Assembly (NCBI GenBank): GCA_963819475.1
Contig: CAWFWE010000004.1
Span: 992,001-1,056,000 of the forward strand
Direction of reading: 5' to 3'
Length of the DNA stretch: 64,000 nt
Source of the DNA: DASUAS01 sp963819475
GTDB taxonomy: Bacteria; Actinomycetota; Acidimicrobiia; IMCC26256; DASPTH01
The notes under the pieces were generated by a model. The model searched no databases. It saw only the letters and a list, made by a program, of their open reading frames with translations, and was not told the origin of the DNA. Both the position numbers and the translations under genes were made by a program. The first letter of the stretch is position 1; every line of letters starts with the position of its first letter. Below are positions 1-8,944 of this stretch, in pieces.

Positions 1-2
1 CC

Positions 3-749
3 GCGTCCGCGTTCGAGAAAGACGGCACGTTCATGAATTCCGAACGGCGCATCCAACGGGTGCGTCCCGTAGTCGCACCTCCCGGCGGAGCCAAACCCGA
101 CTGGGAGATCGCCTGCCTGCTCGCTGTCGCGCTCGATCGCTCCGACCTCTTCGACTATCGCGTGCCTGCCGACATCTGGGACGAGATCCGCCAGGTTTGG
201 AGCCCGGGCGCCGGCATGAGCTACGAACGGCTTGATGGTCCCGGTGGGCTCCAATGGCCGTGTCCCACCGACGACCATCCCGGCACGACGATCCTCCATC
301 GTGAGACCTTCGGAGGCGCCGTCGGCACGAGAGCAACCCTGCGCCCGATTGGCTTCCGCCCGACGTCCGAACAGCCGACCAGTGAGTTTCCGCTGGTGCT
401 GATCACCGGCCGCAGCCTCTACCAGTTCAACGCGAGCACCATGACCGGCCGGTCCGCGACCCAGCGTCTCCGGTCCACGGATCAGCTCGAGGTCTGCGCC
501 GCCGACGCGGCCGAACTCGGCATTACCCACGGCGACGTCGTGCAGATTCGCAGCCGCTACGGTGAGACCGCTATGCCCGTCGAGATCACCGAACGCGTAC
601 CCGCAGGCACCGTCTTCGCCACCTTCCAAGACCCGGCCACGGCCCTCAACCAACTTACCGGCCCCCACCGCGATTCCTACACCCACACCCCCGAGTACAA
701 AGTCACCGCGGTCCGCGTCAGCGCGTGTGCATCAACAAGCGACACATAG
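3..749 (+). CDS. Formate dehydrogenase-like molybdopterin oxidoreductase, C-terminal part (5' cut by window edge)
   Basis: The reading frame is open from the window edge, so only the last ~248 residues are seen. The first residues (EKDGTF followed by ERRIQRV) match the end of the catalytic domain in formate dehydrogenase alpha subunits. The motif TGRSLYQFNASTMTGRS and the following ~120 residues form the C-terminal molybdopterin-dinucleotide-binding beta-barrel. The family oxidises formate, or a related substrate, at a Mo/W bis-PGD centre with Fe-S clusters. The active-site and cluster residues lie outside the window, so formate specificity is inferred from the tail only. Nothing FDH-related follows; the next gene is on the opposite strand. 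Confidence 0.85.
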   Translation, partial: ASAFEKDGTFMNSERRIQRVRPVVAPPGGAKPDWEIACLLAVALDRSDLFDYRVPADIWDEIRQVWSPGAGMSYERLDGPGGLQWPCPTDDHPGTTILHRETFGGAVGTRATLRPIGFRPTSEQPTSEFPLVLITGRSLYQFNASTMTGRSATQRLRSTDQLEVCAADAAELGITHGDVVQIRSRYGETAMPVEITERVPAGTVFATFQDPATALNQLTGPHRDSYTHTPEYKVTAVRVSACASTSDT

Positions 750-826
750 CCGATGTCGATGCGCGCTGAGCCGAGCGGAAGTTCTGTCTCATACTCGCTG
801 GGGGCTGGTCGGCGCCGACCGCGCGA

Positions 827-1456
827 CTATCTCGGCGACGAGGCATCGGTTTTCTCGCTCAGCTCGTCTCGCATCGTGCGATAGCCATCGAGCCCGTCGG
901 CGTGATGATCGGCGAGTCGCCACGCGTGATAGCGCTTGCCGTCGAGGATCAGGATGTCGTCATGAGCGTCGACGGTCACGATGACGTCCGCCGTGCGTTC
1001 GATTTCACGCTGATGGGCTTGGGGAACGCTTCGACGAGGTCCAAGCCGATCTCGTGCAATGATTGCACCGCTTCGTCGGGCAGTTCTCCCGTCGGCGCGG
1101 TGCCGGCAGAATGGGCGTGGGCTCGGGCACCTACGGTGGCGTTGAACAGCGCAGCGGCCATTTGCGACAGGGCGTTGTTGCGCTCGCAGACGAACAAGAC
1201 CTCCACCGGCGGTCCGTCCATCATCCCGCCGGTCTTCGCTAGCGCTTGGAGGCGTTGCCCGGCGAACCGCTCGACAAACGCCGGAATGTGCGTGCGCACC
1301 GTGGCCTTTTCGGCCAGCTGCTCATAAGAGTCCTCCACATAGTGCTGCAAGGTGTCTCGGGTGAAGAGACCGCCGAACTCACCCTTCGAGCCGATTGGCG
1401 ATGGCTTTCAGCATCAGCGCGTGTTGCGCCTTCATGGTCTTCGCCTCATTCGGCAT
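827..1456 (-). pseudogene. ArsC / low-molecular-weight phosphatase-like gene with N-terminal three-helix domain, two frameshifts
   Basis: Three frames must be joined. Frame one runs from ATG 1456 (GGAG upstream) through MKAQHALMLKAIANRLEG and hits a stop near 1391. The continuation EFGGLFTRDTLQHYVEDSYEQ is in the next frame and fills about 1390-990. The tail ERTADVIVTVDAHDDILILDG is in a third frame and stops at 827. The first shift is an extra G in a GGG run and the second a missing C in a CCC run. The architecture, a helical N-terminal domain plus an LMW-PTP/ArsC fold, is common in actinobacterial arsenate reductases. The phosphate loop reads CERNNALSQ where CxxNxxRS is expected, so the catalytic Arg is absent. 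Even with repaired frames the enzyme would probably be inactive. Confidence 0.7.
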
Positions 1457-1884
1457 CTCACATCTCCATCTTTCGATTTCGAGCGATGGTGTCGCACAGG
1501 GACGAACGTCCCGAACGAGCGACACGGAACCGAGAATTTCATCAGCCCGTTGATCGGCGTTCAACAAGAGCGGGCATCGTCGCGGCTGCCCGCGGACAAT
1601 GACTGGCGTTTGGATGGGCAGGAGAAGTATCTAGATCATCCACACTTGGGGATCGCCTTCATCTCGTTGTCGATCGAGAGGCACGGAAACACGCCCATAA
1701 CTGGGGACGCTTCGTTGGAGGTCGAGATCTGTCGGACGCGGCGAGCATCCCCGGTGGGGCTTGTGTCGGATCCGTAGCGAGCTGGCGTGACTCAGAGTTG
1801 GGGGACTCGAGTGTGCGGCTGATGAGGCACGGGTCTGGCGCTTGATCGGGGGCGACGCCAGGCGTCGCTAGCGTTCTCACGGGT
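1457..1884. other. Intergenic stretch without a recognisable gene
   Basis: About 430 bases upstream of the phosphoketolase. Open frames on both strands give protein unlike any family I recognise and look like GC-rich shadows. The phosphoketolase promoter is presumably here, but no clear -35/-10 pair stands out. Confidence 0.5.
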
Positions 1885-4239
1885 ATGACTTCCTCGACGG
1901 ACCGGATGACCGCGCTGGCACGGCACCGACGGTTGACGAATTTCGTCGCGGCAGCGCAGATCTACCTCATGGACAACGTCACGCTCGCGGAGCCGCTGCA
2001 ACCGGCGCACATCAAGCCGCGGCTTCTCGGCCATTGGGGTACGAGCCCCGGGATCAACTTGATGCACGCGGGCCTGAACCGGTTGATCGTCGACACGGCT
2101 GCTCAAGTGCTGCTCGTCACCGGTGTGGGCCACGGCGCGCCGGCGAACCTTGCGAATCAGTGGGTCGACGGCACGCTGGTCGAGGTCTATCCGGACTTCG
2201 GGCGCACTCGTGATGGGCTGTCCCGGTTGGTGCGGAGCTTCTCGTGGCCTGGTGGCCTGCCGAGTCACCTGAGTCCGGTGCACCCAGGCGTCATCCACGA
2301 GGGCGGCGAGCTCGGCTACGCGTTGGCGAAGTCGTTCGGCGCGGCGTTCGACAATCCAGATCTCATCGTGGCGTGCATCGTCGGCGATGGTGAGTTCGAG
2401 ACGGGGCCGACCGCGACTGCGTGGCACTCCTCGAAGTTCCTCAACCCCGCGACCGACGGGGCGGTCCTGCCGTTCCTGCACCGGAATGGGTACAAGATCG
2501 CGAACCCCACGGTGCCTGGCACCATGAGCGACGAGGAGCTGCGCAAGCTCTTCGAAGGCTACGGGTGGAGTCCTCGTTTCGTCGACGGCGATGACCTCGA
2601 CGAGTCGTTGGCCGAGACGCTCGACTGGGCCCACGCCGAGATACGCACGATCCAGGGCGACGCGCGCGCGGGCCGTCCACCGGCGCGACCGGCGTGGCCG
2701 GTGATCATCGTGACGTCGCCGAAAGGTTGGACGGGGATCAAGGAGCTCGACGGCGTGCCCATCGAGGGCACCTGGCGCTCGCACCAAGTGCCTGCAGCCG
2801 ATTGCCGGACGAACTTGGATCACCTCGCCGCGGTGGAGGCATGGCTACGGTCGTATGCCATCGAGGAGCTCGTTGATGCCGACGGCGTTCCCGCTCCGGA
2901 CATTCTTGCGCTGTGCCCGACGGGCGAGCTGAGGATGGGATGCAACCCGCATGCGTTGGGCGGGAACCTGCGTATCCCGTTGGTGCTGTCCCCGATCGAG
3001 CACTCCGCGGTGCACGTCGAGCATCGTGGCCTCCTGACAGCGAGCGCGCTCGAGGCGACAGGGTCCTATCTCGCCCAGGTCATCAGCGACAACGCGAGCG
3101 CGCGGAACTTCCGGATCGTGTGCCCCGACGAGCTGGAATCGAACAAACTCGGCGCGGTGCTGGACGTGACGACCCGTGCATACGAGTGGCCGCTGCGACC
3201 TGTCGACGTGGGTCACGGCCGCGACGGTCGCGTGCTCGAGATGCTCTCGGAACACAACTGTCAAGGCTGGCTCGAGGGATACATCCTGACCGGCCGCCAC
3301 GGCCTGTTCCCGAGCTACGAGGCCTTCGTGGAGATCGTGACCGGCATGGCGAACCAGCTCGCGAAGTTCCTGAAAGTCGCGCGCGAGCTGTCGTGGCGGC
3401 CACCCGTCTCGTCGTTCAACTACTTGCTGACCTCGGAAGGGTGGCGCCAAGAGCACAACGGCTACTCACATCAGGGACCCGGCTTCATCAACGCGATGCT
3501 CAACAAGAAGGCGTCGGTCAGTCGCGTGTACCTCCCGCCCGACGCCAACACGCTCCTGGCGGTCATGGAACGCTGTCTGACTTCGACGAACTCGATCAAC
3601 CTCGTCGTCGCGACGAAACAACCACTCCCCCAGTGGCTGACGATCGACGAGGCCCGCAGACACTGCACGGCCGGTGCAACGACGTGGGAATGGGCAAGCA
3701 CCGCGGGCAGCGACGAACCCGACATCGTCTTCGCCGCGGCAGGAGCGATCCCGACCGTCGAGACGCTGGCCGCCGTGCACCTGCTCCGCAACGATCTCCC
3801 GGAGTTGAAGACACGCGTCGTCAACGTCGTCGACTTGCTTTCGCTCGAACCTCCCGATGAGCATCCTCATGGTCTGAGCGCGGAGGAGTTCACAAGCCTG
3901 TTCACCGATGATCGGCCGGTGGTGTTCTTCTTCCACGGCTACCCCACCGCGATTCACGAACTCGTGCACCACCGCCCGGATCCCAGCCGGTTCCACGTCG
4001 GCGGCTACATCGAGGAGGGAACAACGGAACCACCATTCCAGCTCCTCATCGACAACGGAGTCTCCCGCTACGACCTCGCGATACGCGCGCTCCAACGGTC
4101 GGTCGGCCACGCGAGTCTCGGCGGCAGACTGATCGAGGAGTACACGCGGAGGATCCACCGCGCCAGCGACTACATCCGCGAGCACGGCACCGACCCGCCC
4201 GACATCACGGAGTGGCGCTGGTCCGACGGCCTCTCGTGA
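1885..4239 (+). CDS. xfp: Xylulose-5-phosphate/fructose-6-phosphate phosphoketolase
   Basis: A 784-residue protein, full length for the family (about 790-800). Phosphoketolase is a cytosolic thiamine-diphosphate enzyme that splits xylulose 5-phosphate, and often fructose 6-phosphate, with phosphate to give acetyl phosphate plus glyceraldehyde 3-phosphate or erythrose 4-phosphate. Recognisable blocks are the N-terminal LGHWGTSPGINLMHAGLNRL, the ThDP motif start IVGDGEFETGPTATAWH, the HRNGYKIANPT block, and the C-terminal LTSEGWRQEHNGYSHQGPG and HVGGYIEEGTTEPPF. No acetate kinase or phosphotransacetylase gene lies next to it. ATG 1885 is chosen because the conserved region begins about 25 residues in. 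The gene stands alone between two degraded regions and is itself intact. Confidence 0.97.
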   Translation: MTSSTDRMTALARHRRLTNFVAAAQIYLMDNVTLAEPLQPAHIKPRLLGHWGTSPGINLMHAGLNRLIVDTAAQVLLVTGVGHGAPANLANQWVDGTLVEVYPDFGRTRDGLSRLVRSFSWPGGLPSHLSPVHPGVIHEGGELGYALAKSFGAAFDNPDLIVACIVGDGEFETGPTATAWHSSKFLNPATDGAVLPFLHRNGYKIANPTVPGTMSDEELRKLFEGYGWSPRFVDGDDLDESLAETLDWAHAEIRTIQGDARAGRPPARPAWPVIIVTSPKGWTGIKELDGVPIEGTWRSHQVPAADCRTNLDHLAAVEAWLRSYAIEELVDADGVPAPDILALCPTGELRMGCNPHALGGNLRIPLVLSPIEHSAVHVEHRGLLTASALEATGSYLAQVISDNASARNFRIVCPDELESNKLGAVLDVTTRAYEWPLRPVDVGHGRDGRVLEMLSEHNCQGWLEGYILTGRHGLFPSYEAFVEIVTGMANQLAKFLKVARELSWRPPVSSFNYLLTSEGWRQEHNGYSHQGPGFINAMLNKKASVSRVYLPPDANTLLAVMERCLTSTNSINLVVATKQPLPQWLTIDEARRHCTAGATTWEWASTAGSDEPDIVFAAAGAIPTVETLAAVHLLRNDLPELKTRVVNVVDLLSLEPPDEHPHGLSAEEFTSLFTDDRPVVFFFHGYPTAIHELVHHRPDPSRFHVGGYIEEGTTEPPFQLLIDNGVSRYDLAIRALQRSVGHASLGGRLIEEYTRRIHRASDYIREHGTDPPDITEWRWSDGLS

Positions 4240-4688
4240 ACATGCCCACCGTCACCCCGGCTCTAGCAGCGTGAAGCTTTCCGTCGTCGACGAGCACGAC
4301 CGGGTGGTGGCTGCCGATGAGCACGCGACCGTCGACGAAGCGATCGACATTCCACGGTTCCGCCACGTGATCGAGCAAGCACCACCGATCGATGCTGCCG
4401 CGTACGGCGAGTGCGATGGGGCCCGATCGTGTCCGACGCGGAGGACCTTCTTGAGAAGTCTTGGCCCGGGAGTAGTTCCGGGAGTAATTGCGGGAGTAGT
4501 CGGCGCAATGTTGAAGCATGAGGCATCGGAAGAGTCGGCTTCGCTTCGAAGGGAGCGCGCCGAGCCAGTCCGCGAAAAGTCCGCGGGACGACGAGAAACG
4601 ATGGTCATCGGTGAGAAGCACCGACCTGTGTCTTTGCAGGTCACGGCCGTGACGCGGCGCGACAGTGCAGGTCAGAAGGGCGCGCTGA
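4240..4688. other. Non-coding or degraded stretch after xfp
   Basis: No convincing gene. A 144-codon plus-strand frame at 4271-4705 runs straight into the tRNA fragment and has no family resemblance. The stretch contains three tandem 12-base repeats (listed separately). Confidence 0.45.
4467..4502 (+). repeat. Three tandem 12-bp repeats (CGGGAGTARTYS type)
   Basis: Units CGGGAGTAGTTC, CGGGAGTAATTG and CGGGAGTAGTCG follow one another without gaps. They are embedded in non-coding sequence about 190 bases before the tRNA 3' fragment. No function is evident. Confidence 0.7.
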
Positions 4689-4735
4689 ATACGTTCGCAA
4701 CGTAGAAGTCGTGGGTTCGAGTCCCATCGTCTCCA
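4689..4735 (+). pseudogene. 3' half of a tRNA gene (anticodon arm to discriminator)
   Basis: The sequence folds as the 3' portion of a tRNA: anticodon stem ATACG/CGTAG around loop TTCGCAA, five-base variable loop AAGTC, T stem GTGGG/CCCAT around TTCGAGT, then seven acceptor bases CGTCTCC and an A. No complementary 5' acceptor strand or D arm precedes it. It is therefore a remnant, such as integration into a tRNA gene or a deletion would leave. No CCA is encoded. A near copy lies at 19869-19915. Confidence 0.65.
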
Positions 4736-4744
4736 CTCATGTTC

Positions 4745-5187
4745 TGTCTCGGAGTTTCTGGGACAGACGAACCCTCAGACTGTATCCCTTGAGCGGGCTT
4801 GGTAGTCGCGGGTTGGGTCGAGGGTGAGGTGTCGGAGTTGTTCGCCGTCGGCGGCGATGACTCGGATGTCGAGGTCGCAGACGAGGATGAGTACTCGTCG
4901 ACCGCGGTGAGTTCTGCCGATCCCGATGTGGTGTAGGCGGGAGCGGTGGCGGAGGGTGACGCAGCCGGTGGTGTCGACTTTGTCGTGGCGGACTTTGGTG
5001 TTCGCGAGGATCGGTTGGCCTTCGATGATCGGGGCGGCTTTGTCGGCCCGTCGCGGCCGCCACGTCGCGGACTGAGCGGCCCTCGACCAGCACCGCGTTC
5101 ACCGCGTAGGGCGCGAGATCCATCGGGACACCTCACCATCAGGTGTCCCAGAAACCCTGAGACATGCTGTCCCACAAACCCTGGGAC
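4745..5187 (-). mobile_element. IS481-family insertion sequence, internally deleted remnant
   Basis: Inverted ends at 4745-4765 and 5144-5164 match at 19 of 21 positions (core TTTCTGGGACA). A further partial copy of the right end follows at 5168-5187. Between the first two lies only the first ~25 and last ~100 codons of an IS481-type transposase, so the middle, including most of the DDE catalytic core, is gone. The element sits ten bases after the tRNA 3' fragment. Confidence 0.75.
4775..5123 (-). pseudogene. IS481 transposase remnant, N- and C-termini joined by internal deletion
   Basis: From ATG 5123 the frame reads MDLAPYAVNAVLVEGRSVRD, the usual start of actinobacterial IS481 transposases (N-terminal helix-turn-helix). 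Near codon 25 the homology jumps frame to the C-terminal part: ILANTKVRHDKVDTTGC, SRLHHIGIGRTHRGRRV and LTLDPTRDYQ, ending at the stop at 4775-4777. The DDE domain is missing. It cannot be active on its own. Confidence 0.75.
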
Positions 5188-5413
5188 CTCAGACCATCAC
5201 CTCCACTCGCATCTGCCCACGTCAGCGCGCATTTCGACCCTCGGGGCCTTGTGCGCCCGACCCTGCTATTGGTGCGGCGATCACGCCCGGTCTGCTCCCG
5301 CGAGCGAAAAGTCGACGAGCGTGACGGGCGGCGGCGAGCGGCCCGCGTCGCAGGCAAGCGAGGGGACGAGTGACGACAGCATCGTTCGGCGCCGCGCCTT
5401 CGTTGCCGGAGGG

Positions 5414-5851
5414 GTGCGCGAGATTTCCAACGCCCCTCTGACGGCGGCTGTCCTCAGCTTGTTGACGTCGGACCGTTTCGACGTGGCGATCGTGGACGTT
5501 GTGTTTCTGACGGCGTTCGCGGCGTGCGAAGCGGCTGAGACGCCGTTCGTCGTCATGCACTACACCCTGCCCGGTGCCACGTGGACCGGGCCGCGAAGAG
5601 AGCAAGTCAAGAGGATCATCGACCCGTTCAACGAGACTCGCCGATCGCTTCACCTACTGCCGCTCCCCGGCTACGGGGACCTGCTGGCATCTCCGGCGGC
5701 ACATCTGGTGCCGACCGCGGCAGCGCTCGACGCACCGTTCTCCTGGGACCTGCCGCTCCACTACATCGGTCGGTTGCAGCGGCTTGGCGAGGACGGAGAC
5801 CTTCCCGACTATGCAGCGCGCTTCGTGCTCGACGTCCACACGTTTCGCTGA
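5414..5851 (+). pseudogene. Macrolide-type glycosyltransferase (GT1) internal fragment
   Basis: About 146 residues resemble the N-terminal half of MGT/UGT-type glycosyltransferases: DVAIVDVVFLTAFAACEAAE, a conserved VMHYTLPG block and PLHYIGRLQ, which normally precedes the nucleotide-sugar-binding half. That C-terminal UDP-sugar domain is absent; the frame stops at 5851. The N-terminal Rossmann start is also missing. It is a truncated remnant between the IS481 scar and the ABC transporter genes. Confidence 0.6.
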
Positions 5852-6032
5852 GGAACCGCCCGCTCCGTGTGCAGACCCGAGACGGACAGGATCGTGCGGC
5901 CAGCCGCGCTCGCGCGTCGTCGGCGCTTCCACGCGACGACGAGGACGATCAAAGCCGTACAGAACCCGACGACAGCCCTATGAGCGTGCGGTCACGGCAG
6001 CAGGATCTTGGACCAGCGCGTCGCCGGCGGCG

Positions 6033-6716
6033 TCACTCGACGAGTACGCCGTCGGTGATGTGGACGGTGCGGTCCGCGTAGTGGGTCATACGTTCGTCGT
6101 GAGTGACGATGATCGCGGCGGTGTCGCGTGCCTTCATCTCGTTGCGGATGAGATCCATGACCTGTTCGCCGAGGTGGGTGTCGAGCGCGGAGGTTGGTTC
6201 GTCGAAGAGGACGAGCTCGGGGTCGTTCATCAGGGCTCGGCCGATGGCAACGCGTTGACGCTGGCCGCCCGAGAGCTGGGTAGGGAGGTGATCGCGCCGG
6301 GCAGCGAGCGCGAGCTCGTCGAGGAGCTGGTCGGCGCGGCGACGGGCGGGCGCGCCGGTCCGTCTGCCGATCTCGTCGACGACGAGCAGGTTCTCGCGGG
6401 CGGTGAGGAAGGGCACGAGGTTGACGGTCTGGAACACGAAGCCAATGTGCTCGCGGCGGAAGTCGGTCAGTTGCGCCGACGTGAAGGCGGTGATGTCCTG
6501 GCCGGCGACGGACACGGTGCCGTCGGTTGCCGAGAGGATGCCGCCTGCGATCGAGCACAGGGTCGTCTTGCCGGACCCTGACGGGCCGACGAGCGCGACG
6601 ATCTCGTCGCGGGCGAGTGTGAGGGTCGCGTGGTCGAGCGCGACCACTTCTTCGTCTCCCGTGGGATAGACCTTGCGCACGGACTCCAGGCGCAGGGCCG
6701 GCGCCGCGTCGTTCAT
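6033..6716 (-). CDS. ABC transporter ATP-binding protein (MacB/LolD type)
   Basis: A 227-residue ATPase: Walker A GPSGSGKTT at residues 44-52, Q-loop near FVFQ, signature LSGGQRQRV at 148-156, Walker B LVLFDEP at 169-175 and a switch His in VTHDE. It is closest in style to the LolD/MacB/FtsE class, which powers extraction or export of lipids, lipoproteins or peptides by FtsX/MacB permeases. The chosen ATG overlaps the stop of the upstream permease (ATGA), so the three transporter genes are translationally coupled. It is the last gene of a nine-gene minus-strand run that begins at 14673. Substrate unknown; a lipid substrate is inferred only from context. Confidence 0.93.
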   Translation of the reverse strand: MNDAAPALRLESVRKVYPTGDEEVVALDHATLTLARDEIVALVGPSGSGKTTLCSIAGGILSATDGTVSVAGQDITAFTSAQLTDFRREHIGFVFQTVNLVPFLTARENLLVVDEIGRRTGAPARRRADQLLDELALAARRDHLPTQLSGGQRQRVAIGRALMNDPELVLFDEPTSALDTHLGEQVMDLIRNEMKARDTAAIIVTHDERMTHYADRTVHITDGVLVE

Positions 6717-7822
6717 GACGACCTCCCGATCGCGGATGCTGGATCGACGCGCAGCACGCGCCGGAGCGAGAACGCACTCCCGACGATGGCCGCGAGCACC
6801 AGCGCCGCGGCGCTGACGACAAGACGGCTTGTCCGGAGCTGGTAGGGGATGGTTCCGGGCGGCAGCGTCCGGTCGAGGACGACCGCGAACGCGGACCCGA
6901 TCGCCGCCGCGATGAGCGAGACCGCCACCGCCTGGACCACCACCCCGGCGAACAGCGTGCGAGACCGCGCGCCGATCGCCTTGAGGACGCCGTAGAGACC
7001 GACGCGTTCGACGGTGAGGAGCGCGAAGAAGAGCGCCACCACGACGATCGCGATGGCCAGCGTCACCCCGATGATCTGGTTGAACACCGACCGCTGCTGT
7101 CGCACGCCCCCGATCGAGTCGGCCGCTTCGCCCTTCGACACGGTCTCGGTCGCGCCCCTCGTCGCCCGGTCCACGCGGTGCGCGACGGTCGACGGGTCGC
7201 CGGCCACCTGGACGACGAGGGATTGGAACACGCCCGGGCCGACCGTGCTTCCGGGCCGGTTGGCGTTCTGCACGTCGCGCCACGTCGCGGGCGACGCCCA
7301 CAGCGACCCAGCTCCCGAGTAGCTCGTATCGTCCACGAAGCCCAAGATCCGCACGGGCGTGTGTGCCGGGCCGAGCCGGAGCGTGTCGCCCCGGTCGACG
7401 CCTTCGTCGCGAAGGATGCTTTCGGCATAGGCGGAGCCGCGGCGCGGCGGTGCCGGCAGTCCCCGGGGCGGCAGCTCGTAGCCGATCAACGCGATGTCGA
7501 CGAGATCGCGAGGACCATTGCCGGGAATCCGTGCTCCGAGCTGGGTCACACCGATGCCGCCCGTGCGCTGCACCCCTGGCACCGCCTCCACCTGAGCGCG
7601 CAACTTCGGCGGGATCCGGCTCCGCAGGAACGACTTCTCAGCCGTGGCCGAGAACACGACCAGGTCCACCCGCTGGGCGCGGATCGCGCCGGTCGAGCGG
7701 GCGATCAGCCCGTCGAGCAGTCCACCGAGCAACATGAGCAACATCGCGATGAGCGTCAGCAATGCCGCCGCGATCGCGAAACGCCCCGGCCGGCGCCGCA
7801 TCTCACGCAGCGCCAACCTCAC
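6713..7822 (-). CDS. ABC transporter permease, FtsX/MacB fold (second of two)
   Basis: A 369-residue permease with the MacB/FtsX layout: an N-terminal membrane helix after REMRRRPGRF, a ~200-residue extracytoplasmic domain, then three membrane helices near the C-terminus (helix with FFALLTVERVGLY, the LKAIGARSRTLF coupling segment, and two more). The start is GTG 7822, which overlaps the stop of the upstream permease by four bases. The longer upstream-open frame would read through that gene. It pairs with the neighbouring permease and the ATPase at 6033-6716. Confidence 0.88.
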   Translation of the reverse strand: MRLALREMRRRPGRFAIAAALLTLIAMLLMLLGGLLDGLIARSTGAIRAQRVDLVVFSATAEKSFLRSRIPPKLRAQVEAVPGVQRTGGIGVTQLGARIPGNGPRDLVDIALIGYELPPRGLPAPPRRGSAYAESILRDEGVDRGDTLRLGPAHTPVRILGFVDDTSYSGAGSLWASPATWRDVQNANRPGSTVGPGVFQSLVVQVAGDPSTVAHRVDRATRGATETVSKGEAADSIGGVRQQRSVFNQIIGVTLAIAIVVVALFFALLTVERVGLYGVLKAIGARSRTLFAGVVVQAVAVSLIAAAIGSAFAVVLDRTLPPGTIPYQLRTSRLVVSAAALVLAAIVGSAFSLRRVLRVDPASAIGRSS

Positions 7823-8937
7823 CCGCCCACTCCCGCACCCGTGAGCGCGTCCGCCGGCTCGATCCTCAGCACGCGTCGGGCCGAGAACCACGAGCTCAAC
7901 ACGCCGAGCGCGAGGACGGCCAGTCCCCAGCCGAGCACCGCCGTCACGTCGAAGTGCAGGGGGATCGACCCGACGCGTTGGAACGACACGGGAAGGTAGA
8001 GCAGTGTGCCGATCGCGATGCCGAGGCCGACCACGACGAACACTTGCACGAGCAACGACAACACCAGCGTTCGCGACCGAGCGCCGATCGCCCGCAACAG
8101 CGTGAGTGTCCGCGACTTCTGCAGCGTCACGATCAGGAAGAACAACCCGACCACCAACGGCACGACCAAGCCGTAGAGCAAGAAGATCACCAAGAACGAA
8201 CGGCTCACCTGAGCGACACCCGGCGCCCTGCTCGCAGCGTTGGCCCGGGTCAGCGCCTCGATCTGGATGCTCACACGGTCGACTCGCCGGGCGAGCTCGG
8301 CGTCGGAAACGCGCGGTGCCGGCGCAACGCCGAGCACGTTCGGCAGCGGTTCTCGCGCATCGGGATTCACGGACTTCACGGCTTGTTCCCACGTCCCGTA
8401 CCGGGCGAACACCGTGGGGGTGGCCTGGAGATTCGAGTCGTGAGACTGACCCACGATCCTGATCGCGTAGCCACCCGGCTCCACTCGCACGACGTCGCCC
8501 AACCCGAAGCCCTGCGAGGCGTCCGTTTCGTTGGCGATGCCCTCTCCATCCGCGGTCGGATAGCGACCCGCTACCAGGTCCCGTGGCGCACCGAGGTCAC
8601 GCCGCTGATAGCCGATGATCGCCGCGCCCTTGATCACTCCGTCAGCTCGAGCGCTCAAGGTGCTGTTACCGATGCGCCCCACCCGGCTGACACCGTCGAC
8701 GGCGCGCACCCGCGTCTCCAACTCAGGGGTGATCGAACTGCTCTGCAGGTTGCGGCGGCCGTCCGTGCTGAACACCAGTACCGGCGCGCTTTGCTGCTCG
8801 ATCGCACCAACGAACGAAGTGATCAAACCGTCGCGCAATGCTTGCTGGAACAAGATGAGGAACACGAGCAGGCCGATCGCGCCAACCAGCAACCCGAACC
8901 GCACCTTTGCCCGCACCATCTCCTTGAATGCGATCAT
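7819..8937 (-). CDS. ABC transporter permease, FtsX/MacB fold (first of two)
   Basis: A 372-residue permease beginning MIAFKEMVRAKVRFGLLVG with one N-terminal helix, a large periplasm-like domain and three C-terminal helices. The coupling motif LLRAIGARSRTLVLSLLVQ is nearly identical in style to that of its partner, so the two probably arose by duplication and form a heterodimer. ATG 8937 lies seven bases after the stop of the cobalamin-binding regulator gene. This spacing implies co-transcription with the regulator and lipid genes upstream. Confidence 0.88.
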   Translation of the reverse strand: MIAFKEMVRAKVRFGLLVGAIGLLVFLILFQQALRDGLITSFVGAIEQQSAPVLVFSTDGRRNLQSSSITPELETRVRAVDGVSRVGRIGNSTLSARADGVIKGAAIIGYQRRDLGAPRDLVAGRYPTADGEGIANETDASQGFGLGDVVRVEPGGYAIRIVGQSHDSNLQATPTVFARYGTWEQAVKSVNPDAREPLPNVLGVAPAPRVSDAELARRVDRVSIQIEALTRANAASRAPGVAQVSRSFLVIFLLYGLVVPLVVGLFFLIVTLQKSRTLTLLRAIGARSRTLVLSLLVQVFVVVGLGIAIGTLLYLPVSFQRVGSIPLHFDVTAVLGWGLAVLALGVLSSWFSARRVLRIEPADALTGAGVGG

Positions 8938-8944
8938 CGTCGTT

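Noticed and set aside
4271..4705. 144-codon plus-strand frame after xfp as a gene
   Set aside because: No family resemblance, no RBS, and its end lies inside the tRNA fragment; likely a GC-rich shadow.
4689..4735. Complete tRNA gene
   Set aside because: The 5' acceptor strand and D arm are missing; only the 3' half can be folded.
4672..5175. Minus-strand frame containing DGTRTHDFYVANV as a protein gene
   Set aside because: This string, and RTRTADFYVANV at 19723-20232, is the antisense translation of the tRNA 3' half, a known kind of spurious call.
6713..8392. Long 559-residue permease frame from 8392
   Set aside because: The segment before GTG 7822 overlaps the first permease in another frame and has no permease homology.
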